NCBI GenBank assembly: GCA_020436835.1
Contig: JAGQWZ010000272.1
Span: 1-49,162 of the forward strand
Direction of reading: 5' to 3'
DNA length: 49,162 bases
DNA from: Saprospiraceae bacterium
Lineage (GTDB): Bacteria > Bacteroidota > Bacteroidia > Chitinophagales > Saprospiraceae
This document shows, in pieces, positions 18,374 through 25,381 of the stretch; the first letter of the stretch is position 1, and every line of letters begins with the position of its first letter. The notes beneath the pieces are model-generated. The model saw only the letters and a list, made by a program, of their open reading frames with translations, was not told where the DNA came from and ran no database searches. The position numbers were made by a program, and so were the translations under genes.

Positions 18374-19486
18374 ATGAAAGCAAAGATTGCAGTTTTACCC
18401 GGGGACGGAATTGGCCCGGAGGTGATCACTCAGGCTCTGAAAGTGATGGATGCCGTTGCCGACCGCTTTGGGCACGTATTCACGTATTGTTTCGGTGATG
18501 TCGGAGGAATCGCCATCGATAAAACCGGTGACCCCTTTCCAAAGGAAACCCTGGACACCTGTATTAACAGTGATGCGATCCTCTTTGGAGCCATTGGTGA
18601 CCCTAAATATGATAACGACCCAAAGGCCAAGGTAAGACCCGAGCAGGGATTGTTGGGAATGAGGAAAGCACTGGGGCTTTTCTGCAACATTCGGCCGGTC
18701 ACCATTTTCCCAAAGCTCAAGCACTTATCTCCAATAAAGGAGTCGTACCTCGATGGGGTCGATATGGTCATCTACAGAGAACTGATTGGAGGCATCTATT
18801 TCGGAGATAAGGGCCGCACCAAAGATCGCAGGGAAGCCTGGGATACAGAATATTACCGTGTAGAAGAAATAGAGAGAATTGCACATCTAGCCTATCAGCA
18901 AGCTTTGAAACGACGTAAAAAGGTAACATTGGTGGACAAAGCGAATGTCCTGGAATCTTCACGACTTTGGCGTGAAACCATCCAGGAACTGGCAAAAGAA
19001 TATCCCGATGTCACGACGGATTACATGTTTGTCGACAATGCTGCGATGCAGATAATTGTATATCCTTCTCAATTTGATGTAGTCCTGACAAGTAATATGT
19101 TTGGAGACATCATCTCGGATGAATCCAGCGTTTTGGCAGGTTCTCTGGGGCTACTGCCTTCGGCATCCATTGGTGAAAAAACCAGTGTATTTGAGCCAAT
19201 TCACGGTTCCTATCCTCAAGCGAAAGAGAAAGACATTGCCAATCCTATTGCCACGGTGCTTTCTGCCGCCATGCTGTTGGATCATCTGAATCTTACCGAG
19301 GAAAGTGCTGTGGTCAAGAAAGCGGTTTCCCGTTTGCTGGAATCAGGTCTGGGAACACCTGATCTGAAAGGCAGTTCAGAAATTACCTGCTCAAAAGCGG
19401 GCGATTTCCTGGAAGCACTGGTTTTAGATGATTCTTTAAAGATTGACAAGAATAAATACGTTAGCGGCACATCTACCATTATTTAA
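18374..19486 (+). CDS. leuB: 3-isopropylmalate dehydrogenase
   Basis: This 370-residue NAD-dependent beta-decarboxylating dehydrogenase oxidises 3-isopropylmalate to 2-oxoisocaproate. Family marks: VLPGDGIGPEV at the N-terminus, the Arg-containing substrate site around RPEQGLLGMRK, YRELIGGIYFG with the catalytic Tyr, DKANVLESSRLW with the catalytic Lys, and the Mg/NAD block NMFGDIISDESS and FEPIHGSYPQ. Length is normal. It is the last gene of leuACDB; its stop lies 10 bases from the stop of the convergent helical-repeat paralogue B, with no evident hairpin between them. Confidence 0.97.
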   Translation: MKAKIAVLPGDGIGPEVITQALKVMDAVADRFGHVFTYCFGDVGGIAIDKTGDPFPKETLDTCINSDAILFGAIGDPKYDNDPKAKVRPEQGLLGMRKALGLFCNIRPVTIFPKLKHLSPIKESYLDGVDMVIYRELIGGIYFGDKGRTKDRREAWDTEYYRVEEIERIAHLAYQQALKRRKKVTLVDKANVLESSRLWRETIQELAKEYPDVTTDYMFVDNAAMQIIVYPSQFDVVLTSNMFGDIISDESSVLAGSLGLLPSASIGEKTSVFEPIHGSYPQAKEKDIANPIATVLSAAMLLDHLNLTEESAVVKKAVSRLLESGLGTPDLKGSSEITCSKAGDFLEALVLDDSLKIDKNKYVSGTSTII

Positions 19487-19496
19487 GATAAAATCT

Positions 19497-21077
19497 TCAT
19501 TTGTCTCCGGTAACTCCCGCATCTTCCTGAACAATCGGCTCACGGCGATCGCGAATGATCTCAGCAACGGTCTTGTTTTTGAGTTTGCTTTCGACCCAAT
19601 CGAGTGCATTCAGGTAAAGAAAAGCGCGTTTCTCATACGGGTCACTGGCCAATTTCAAGAGGGTTTTTTGCGTGGACTTCAACAGTTTCTCGTCGGGTAC
19701 ATTGCTGCTTCTCAACTGTTTGCGAATGAACGATAGCATTTCCAACTGCACCTTATTCCTGTCTTTCATTTTCTCAAAAAATCTACTGACGGATTTTTCC
19801 AGGTATTCCAACAGAGAAAAATTCCTCAATTCGAAGTGCGCCAATAGATGGAGTAATCGGCTATAAGATTGGATATCTTCTCTCAGATGACCTACTTTCA
19901 AATTGATAATTTTGTTGAGATAATCGATTGACTCGCTGTATCTACCCTGTCCAAAATTTAACCAGGCGATGCGATAGTAAAACACCAGAATGCGGTGAGT
20001 ATCGAGATTCCGCGCGTACAATTTCATCTTTTCCTCCAATTCCGGCACCAGATTCAGGCCCTCCTCGAAGGTCCCTAACAAGTAATGCTTATACACCAGC
20101 GCTGAATAGTAATAGAGAAAATAAATAATTTCAGAAGTGGTGTTCAGGTTTTCGCCATATGTCTTCTGAAATTTTTCAAATTTACTTATGTGGTCAACAA
20201 AGGAATCGACTTTATCCTGATTAAAAAAGCTGGTCATTAAGTAATGCAAGCCCCGCAAATAAATATCCGGATCATCTTCGATCATATTGGGGCTCTCTTC
20301 GAGCAGGGTCACCCATTTACGGGCATGTTCCTCACATTTTTCAAAATCAAGAAGTATGTAATAATACCATACGTAGCTTTGATGCAGATAGATTTTTTCA
20401 AAAAAAGTCAAAGATCCATAATCCAGGTTTGGCAAATTGGACTTAAAATAATCCTGAACCACAAAAGCATCTTTTTCATTTTTAATGTGCCCAATTTGAA
20501 TATATAAACCGTGAATCTTCAGTTTGAGATTGGTTAATTTATTTGTATTTCCAATAATCCGGTTTCTATTGTCGGATTCATCAATTAAATCCTCCATTTT
20601 ATTTTTTACCGTCCGGCTTCTGGTAATATGTTTTTCTTCAATTAACTTTTCGAATTCTAAAATTTCATAATGAAGGATGTCCTGATTGCTGCTTTTTGCA
20701 ATGCCTTTTATCCTGTCCAGCAATTTTAAACTTTGCATGTATAAACCCTTTCCGTAAAGTATCCGGGCAAAGTCAATTTGTTCACGTATTTGAATGTCAA
20801 TATTCTTAGAAATATGAATTAACCGAAGACTGGCCAGGATCTGAGAATAGAGATGTCTCTTAAGATTGGATAATTGGCTTTTTGACAATCCCTTTACCCG
20901 CTTAAAGACCTGGTCTTCATCGTACTCATCCATGCTATCGATAATGTCGAATAGCCGGATAAATTTGGCTTCACCAGCTTGCTGAGTACGTTTTGCGTAG
21001 AGTTTAAAATTTCGCTTTTCAGACTTCGTAAGTCCTTTGACGAGATTAAAAAGTTGGTCAGTTGTTGATATAGGCAT
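19497..21077 (-). CDS. Helical-repeat protein, paralogue B, divergent from glnK
   Basis: This 526-residue, all-helical, soluble protein has no named domain that I can see. It is a paralogue of the gene at 13455-15011. Shared blocks in the same order include LTKSEKRNFKLY at the N-terminus, QLSNLKRHLY, ILYGKGLYMQSLKLL, ILEFEKLIEE, RILVFYYRIAW, YLNKIIN and KRAFLYLNALDWVESK near the C-terminus. The middle is richer in Lys and Asn than paralogue A. It starts at ATG 21077, divergent from glnK across about 180 bases, and converges on leuB. Function is unknown; a solenoid scaffold or regulator is inference. Confidence 0.8.
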   Translation of the reverse strand: MPISTTDQLFNLVKGLTKSEKRNFKLYAKRTQQAGEAKFIRLFDIIDSMDEYDEDQVFKRVKGLSKSQLSNLKRHLYSQILASLRLIHISKNIDIQIREQIDFARILYGKGLYMQSLKLLDRIKGIAKSSNQDILHYEILEFEKLIEEKHITRSRTVKNKMEDLIDESDNRNRIIGNTNKLTNLKLKIHGLYIQIGHIKNEKDAFVVQDYFKSNLPNLDYGSLTFFEKIYLHQSYVWYYYILLDFEKCEEHARKWVTLLEESPNMIEDDPDIYLRGLHYLMTSFFNQDKVDSFVDHISKFEKFQKTYGENLNTTSEIIYFLYYYSALVYKHYLLGTFEEGLNLVPELEEKMKLYARNLDTHRILVFYYRIAWLNFGQGRYSESIDYLNKIINLKVGHLREDIQSYSRLLHLLAHFELRNFSLLEYLEKSVSRFFEKMKDRNKVQLEMLSFIRKQLRSSNVPDEKLLKSTQKTLLKLASDPYEKRAFLYLNALDWVESKLKNKTVAEIIRDRREPIVQEDAGVTGDK

Positions 21078-21192
21078 GACAATTAGGACTTATATAAGTT
21101 ACTGTCTTTCAATCACTTTAGTAGAATTTGACCCCTTATTGGAACTAACAATCTTTCTAAAAATCCAGCCGCTCAATTGACAGGGCGTCGTC

Positions 21193-21200
21193 TACCTTTG
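21193..21200 (+). promoter_or_regulatory. -7 box upstream of glnK-amtB
   Basis: TACCTTTG matches TAnnTTTG exactly and would start a transcript with a leader of roughly 50 bases before glnK. The only nearby TTG (21177-21179) is just 13 bases upstream, shorter than usual, so the -33 part is unclear. Confidence 0.5.
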
Positions 21201-21227
21201 AGTTAAGCAAAGAAAACAACTATTCTT

Positions 21228-21241
21228 CAAACTGATTGAAC
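21228..21241 (+). promoter_or_regulatory. Leader element shared with glutamine synthetase gene (copy 1)
   Basis: CAAACTGATTGAAC lies in the glnK leader, ending 18 bases before the ATG. The identical 14 bases occur in the leader of the GSII gene at 24279-24292. Both lie downstream of a -7 box, so they would be in the transcript. Whether the element is bound as DNA or as RNA, or is a chance match, cannot be told. Confidence 0.35.
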
Positions 21242-21259
21242 TAGGTAAAATTTATTTGT

Positions 21260-21598
21260 ATGAAAAAAATCGAAGCCATTATCAGAACTTCAAAATTTGA
21301 CGCCGTTAGAGATGCCCTGGCAGACATCGGAGTTAGATTTTTCACACTCACAGAAGTAAAGGGTTATGGATTACAGAAGGGGGAAAAGCACATGTATCGT
21401 GGTGCTGACCTTGGATCGGACTACATAGCTCGTTTGCTTATGGAAATCGTAGTAACGAACGAAAAAGTCGAAGAAGTACTAGAGACCATTGAAAAGTCCG
21501 GCAGAACCGGATCGGTAGGAGATGGAAAAATATTTGTTTATGATGTCGCCAAATCCGTAAGAATACGTACCGGTGAAAGAGACAATGACGCTATTTAA
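21260..21598 (+). CDS. glnK: P-II nitrogen regulatory protein lacking the T-loop Tyr51
   Basis: This 112-residue PII protein should sense ATP/ADP and 2-oxoglutarate and plug AmtB in nitrogen excess. The frame is typical: KKIEAIIRTSKFDAVRDAL at the start, EVKGYGLQKG before the T-loop, GDGKIFVYDV (B-loop region) and RIRTGE at the end (C-loop). The T-loop reads MYRGADLGSDY. Position 51, the uridylylated Tyr of proteobacterial GlnB/GlnK, is Leu, and position 49, the cyanobacterial phospho-Ser, is Ala. Classical covalent control therefore looks impossible. Pairing with amtB 39 bases downstream supports the name GlnK over GlnB. Confidence 0.93.
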   Translation: MKKIEAIIRTSKFDAVRDALADIGVRFFTLTEVKGYGLQKGEKHMYRGADLGSDYIARLLMEIVVTNEKVEEVLETIEKSGRTGSVGDGKIFVYDVAKSVRIRTGERDNDAI

Positions 21599-21637
21599 TA
21601 ACCACTAATAAAATATTAAATACTAAATACTACTACT

Positions 21638-22888
21638 ATGAACGAGGCAACTTTTACTGCTAACAATTTATGGATTCTTATTGCTGCAGTGCTAGTATTT
21701 ATCATGCACCTTGGATTTGCATCATTAGAATCTGGATTTGTCCGAAAGAAAAATACGGTCAATATTCTTTTTAAGAATAGTATGATCATTTCGATCGGAC
21801 TACTTACTTACTATTTACTAGGATTTAATTTAATGTACCCGGGAGATGCCGCCAGTAATGGCTTTATTGGTTTTTCAGGGTTTGGATTATCCATGCCTGA
21901 GGGTGCCGCCGGGGCCATTGAATATGCCGATGGTGCCTATACCTATTGGACGGATTTTATTTTTCAAGCAATGTTCGCTGCCACTGGTGCAACAATCGTC
22001 AGTGGAGCCGTAGCAGAACGAATGAAATTATCGAGTTTTCTGGTATTTACACTGGTTTTTGTTTCCCTATGCTATCCGATTACCGGATTCTGGAAATGGG
22101 GAGGCGGCTGGTTAGATGCACGGGGATTTTACGATTTCGCAGGATCTACACTCGTTCATTCAGTTGGTGGCTGGGCTGCTTTGGCCTGCATCATGGTTTT
22201 GGGTGCCAGAAAAGGAAAATATACCTCGAAGGGCATACAGGCTATACCGGGTCATAGCATGCCCTTAGCCACTGTTGGTGTCTTCATGCTGTGGTTCGGC
22301 TGGTTCGGATTTAATGGCGGTAGCGTGCTATCTGCGGATCCTGTTGCCGTTTCTCTCGTGTTTGTAACCACCTGTCTGGCTGCAGCCGCAGGGGCGATTG
22401 GAGCCTTCTTCACGTCATACATCATGTTCAAATCACATGACTTGTCCATGGTGCTTAACGGTATCCTGGGAGGTCTGGTAGGCATCACCGCCGGTGCGGA
22501 TCAGATGAGCCCGGTTGACGCCATATTGATCGGCGCAATTGCCGGAATCATCATTCCTATGTCTGTCGTATTCTTTGACCGTAAATTAAAGCTGGATGAC
22601 CCGGTTGGTGCTACCTCTGTGCATCTCGTTTGTGGAATATGGGGTACCCTTGCCGTAGGAATATTCGGAGCCATGGCCAGTATTGGTCAATTCATCGAGC
22701 AGTTGATTGGCGTGGTAGCAATAGGAGCATTCACCTTTGTTTTCGCTTACCTGCTGATTACTATCCTGAAAGTAACTATGGGAATCCGCGTTCCTGAAGA
22801 AGATGAAGTAAAAGGACTTGATGTTTCCGAACATGACATGGAAGCATACTCAGAAATTGATACGGACTATGCATTTGCCGTAAAGTAA
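21638..22888 (+). CDS. amtB: Ammonium transporter
   Basis: This 416-residue inner-membrane channel of the Amt/MEP/Rh family has about eleven hydrophobic helices. Key features: FQAMFAATGATIVSGAVAER (Phe-gate helix and family signature), a first pore His in LVHSVGGWAAL (about residue 176), GWFGFNGGS with the second Phe region, and the second twin His in GATSVHLVCGIWG (about residue 328). The N-terminus MNEATFTANNLWIL is compatible with a type lacking a cleaved signal. It follows glnK closely in the same operon. A hairpin after the stop probably limits read-through into the porin gene. Confidence 0.96.
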   Translation: MNEATFTANNLWILIAAVLVFIMHLGFASLESGFVRKKNTVNILFKNSMIISIGLLTYYLLGFNLMYPGDAASNGFIGFSGFGLSMPEGAAGAIEYADGAYTYWTDFIFQAMFAATGATIVSGAVAERMKLSSFLVFTLVFVSLCYPITGFWKWGGGWLDARGFYDFAGSTLVHSVGGWAALACIMVLGARKGKYTSKGIQAIPGHSMPLATVGVFMLWFGWFGFNGGSVLSADPVAVSLVFVTTCLAAAAGAIGAFFTSYIMFKSHDLSMVLNGILGGLVGITAGADQMSPVDAILIGAIAGIIIPMSVVFFDRKLKLDDPVGATSVHLVCGIWGTLAVGIFGAMASIGQFIEQLIGVVAIGAFTFVFAYLLITILKVTMGIRVPEEDEVKGLDVSEHDMEAYSEIDTDYAFAVK

Positions 22889-22936
22889 AGTGATAATCCT
22901 ATGACACCTTTATTGGCATAAGCTCTGGTTGTGGGT

Positions 22937-22966
22937 GGAGGGTGTTTCGACATCCTCCCCTTTCTT
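22937..22966 (+). terminator. Hairpin with TTCG loop between amtB and the porin gene
   Basis: GGAGGGTGT (22937-22945) pairs with ACATCCTCC (22950-22958), nine pairs including one G-T, around a TTCG tetraloop. A short CCTTTCTT tract follows. It lies about 50 bases after the amtB stop and looks like a leaky terminator that could reduce, not abolish, expression of the porin from the glnK promoter. Confidence 0.6.
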
Positions 22967-22998
22967 GAAATATTCTAAAATCAAATTCTATTAAATCT

Positions 22999-24111
22999 AT
23001 GAAAAACTTATTCACTATATCGATTATACTTCTGTCCTCTATTATGACAATGAATCAGGCACTGGCCCAGGAAGCCGATGCTGAACCGATGGAGGAAGAA
23101 ATGGAAAAAGAAAGTCCGCTGTCCATCAGTGGTTCGATTGATCTCTACTATAAACTGGATTTTGCCGGAAGTGCAGGAGCAAATGGAAATATCAGTGGTG
23201 GAGAAAATTATACCTTCTTTGCCCCTGATCATAATTCATTTTCCATTGGTATGGCCAATATCATTTTGGAAAAGGCATTTGGAAAATCATCAATGGTAGC
23301 TGATCTGTCATTTGGTCCACGTGGAGCCAGTTCCTCCATTCCTACCCTGAGTGTTGAAGATGGATCTTTCCATATTCAAAACCTGTATTTTAGTCATGCA
23401 TTTTCAGATGCAGTTACAATTACTGCCGGATATATGGGTACATTTGTGGGCTACGAAGTGATTTCTCCTGCCTCCAATTTCAACTATAGTACCTCGCATC
23501 TTTTTTCCTGGGGGCCATTCCAGAATGCCGGGGTTAAACTCGATTTTGCACTTTCCGACAAATTTGGTTTGATGGTTGGAATATTCAACGACTGGAATAC
23601 GTATACGGATTTTACTTCCAGTAAAGACCTTGGAATGCAGCTGTCTTACAACATTGCGGATGGAAGCGATGTATATGTAAACTTTATTGCCGGAGCAGAC
23701 AGTGGCGTTGAGTTGGATTTGACCGCGGGTTTTCAAATCTCTGATCTTTTCTATCTGGGTGTAAATGCAGCAACGTATAGCAATTCGGAAGGAAAATTCC
23801 TGGAAACGGGCGAATCCGGATTTTCCGGTGTGGCTCTATACCCACAGTTTTCTCTTAGTGACAACTTCTCTATCGGTTTGCGATCTGAAATATTCAGTGA
23901 AAAACAGGCTAATGATATTTTCGCAGGAGCATATTCTGAAAAAGCATCAGTTTTTGCAAATACAATTACAGCGAATATTAAGGCCGGACCGCTTACCATC
24001 ATTCCTGAGTTGAGATTTGACTCCAGTAGTGAAGACATCTATATTGATAGTGATGGAAACGCCACTGGCAGTGCAGCTCAGTTCCTGATCGCCGCCGTCT
24101 ATGCCTTCTGA
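22999..24111 (+). CDS. Outer-membrane beta-barrel porin of the ammonium cluster
   Basis: The protein has 370 residues with a signal peptide (LFTISIILLSSIMTMNQALAQ) and a short acidic stretch (EADAEPMEEEMEKE). The rest is a chain of Gly/Ser/aromatic-rich amphipathic strands with turns, ending in a terminal aromatic (VYAF), the mark of an outer-membrane barrel. It fits the BBP2/OmpL-like porin group. Its place between amtB and glutamine synthetase suggests that it lets ammonium or small nitrogen compounds across the outer membrane; that is inference from context. The ATG at 22999 is the only good start. Confidence 0.78.
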   Translation: MKNLFTISIILLSSIMTMNQALAQEADAEPMEEEMEKESPLSISGSIDLYYKLDFAGSAGANGNISGGENYTFFAPDHNSFSIGMANIILEKAFGKSSMVADLSFGPRGASSSIPTLSVEDGSFHIQNLYFSHAFSDAVTITAGYMGTFVGYEVISPASNFNYSTSHLFSWGPFQNAGVKLDFALSDKFGLMVGIFNDWNTYTDFTSSKDLGMQLSYNIADGSDVYVNFIAGADSGVELDLTAGFQISDLFYLGVNAATYSNSEGKFLETGESGFSGVALYPQFSLSDNFSIGLRSEIFSEKQANDIFAGAYSEKASVFANTITANIKAGPLTIIPELRFDSSSEDIYIDSDGNATGSAAQFLIAAVYAF

Positions 24112-24218
24112 TTTGGTTCGTGAAAATCACAGATTATTTTTCATATATCACTGAAAAACAAGAAATTAGATCAAATTCAGCCCGGTTAGAATTAGCAATA
24201 CCAAATGAATTGTAGTGC

Positions 24219-24247
24219 TTGTCTCGCTAGACTGATATTTAATTTTG
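24219..24247 (+). promoter_or_regulatory. Promoter of the glutamine synthetase gene
   Basis: TTG (24219-24221), an 18-base spacer and TAATTTTG (24240-24247) fit the Bacteroidota TTG-N17-23-TAnnTTTG pattern. The transcript would start near 24254 and contain the 14-base element shared with the glnK leader. Confidence 0.6.
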
Positions 24248-24278
24248 AATTCTTTAAAATTTTCTATTTAAAATTTTG

Positions 24279-24292
24279 CAAACTGATTGAAC
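24279..24292 (+). promoter_or_regulatory. Leader element shared with glnK (copy 2)
   Basis: CAAACTGATTGAAC, identical to the copy at 21228-21241, ends one base before the GSII start codon. Here it would overlap the ribosome-binding region, unlike in the glnK leader, where it lies 18 bases from the ATG. That difference in spacing weakens a simple translational role. Confidence 0.35.
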
Positions 24293-24293
24293 A

Positions 24294-25307
24294 ATGACTA
24301 AAAGCAAACTAGAGTACATCTGGTTAGACGGATACAAACCGACCCAGAGTTTAAGGAGTAAAACGAAAATCGTTAGTGATTTCAGTGGCAAACTGGAAGA
24401 CTGTTCCGAGTGGGGATTTGATGGTTCTTCTACAGAACAGGCTCCTGGTGGGTCCTCTGACTGTTTGTTAAAACCGGTTTATATCTGCACTGATCCGGCC
24501 ATCAAGAATGGCTACCTGGTAATGTGTGAAGTACTGAATGCAGACGGAACACCGCACCCATCAAATGGTCGGGCAACCATCGATGACGATGATGATGATT
24601 TTTGGTTCGGATTCGAACAGGAGTACTTTCTGATCGATCCCGAGACCAAGCTGCCATTGGGTTTTCCTCCCGGTGGATATCCCGGTCCTCAAGGCCCATA
24701 CTACTGTGGAGTCGGAGGTCAGAACGCTTACGGAAGACAATTCAAAGACGAACATCTGGACCTGTGTCTTGATGCTGGTCTGAACGTCGAAGGTACCAAC
24801 GGTGAAGTGGCTGCCGGACAATGGGAGTGGCAGGTTTTTGCCAAAGGCGCCAAATTGGCTGGAGACCAGGTCTGGGTAGCCCGGTATCTCATGGAAAGAC
24901 TGACGGAAAGCTATGGACTTTATGTCGAGTATCACCCAAAACCACTGGGTAAAGATGCGGATTGGAATGGTTCCGGTATGCACGCTAACTTCTCAAACAG
25001 TCTCATCAGGACTGCCGGATCAAAAGCTAAGATCGAGGAAGTTTGCGAAGCATTCCGCAGTGTCGTCAGTGAGCACATAGCCGTTTATGGGGCGTACAAC
25101 GATCAGAGATTGACCGGTAAGCATGAGACCGCGGCTATTACTGACTTTTCCTATGGAGTTTCTGACCGGGGAGCGTCTATTCGTATACCGGTATTTACCG
25201 CCACTCATGGATGGAGCGGATATCTGGAAGATCGAAGGCCGGCATCGAATGCTGATCCCTACAAAGTTGCCTCCAGGATTATCAAGACCGTCAAGACTGT
25301 AAGTTAA
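24294..25307 (+). CDS. glnA: Glutamine synthetase type II (eukaryote-like, beta-grasp)
   Basis: This 337-residue enzyme makes glutamine from glutamate, ammonia and ATP. It is the GSII type found in eukaryotes and some bacteria, not the ~470-residue GSI. Marks: SEWGFDGSSTEQAPG near residue 38, FGFEQEYFLID near 103 (metal-binding Glu), GTNGEVAAGQWEWQV near 165, NGSGMHANFS near 225, and RLTGKHETAAITDF and DRGASIRIPV in the C-terminal third (ATP/Glu site). There is no GSI-type adenylylation Tyr region. It belongs with the glnK-amtB-porin cluster but has its own promoter, and a strong terminator follows. Confidence 0.94.
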   Translation: MTKSKLEYIWLDGYKPTQSLRSKTKIVSDFSGKLEDCSEWGFDGSSTEQAPGGSSDCLLKPVYICTDPAIKNGYLVMCEVLNADGTPHPSNGRATIDDDDDDFWFGFEQEYFLIDPETKLPLGFPPGGYPGPQGPYYCGVGGQNAYGRQFKDEHLDLCLDAGLNVEGTNGEVAAGQWEWQVFAKGAKLAGDQVWVARYLMERLTESYGLYVEYHPKPLGKDADWNGSGMHANFSNSLIRTAGSKAKIEEVCEAFRSVVSEHIAVYGAYNDQRLTGKHETAAITDFSYGVSDRGASIRIPVFTATHGWSGYLEDRRPASNADPYKVASRIIKTVKTVS

Positions 25308-25343
25308 TACGGAAGTATTTAAATAAATGTAATTCATTATCTT

Positions 25344-25381
25344 AACCATCCTTGCATTAGATATGTAAGGATGGTTTTTTT
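25344..25381 (+). terminator. Strong intrinsic terminator after glutamine synthetase
   Basis: AACCATCCTT (25344-25353) pairs perfectly with AAGGATGGTT (25367-25376). Four more pairs (one G-T) extend the stem inward to a 5-base loop. A T7 run ends at 25381. This is a textbook Rho-independent terminator 37 bases after the stop. The start codon of the next gene begins on the base after the T-run. Confidence 0.9.

Noticed and set aside
18395..18771. Minus-strand ORFs of about 110 residues inside leuB
   Set aside because: Shadows of a conserved enzyme gene.
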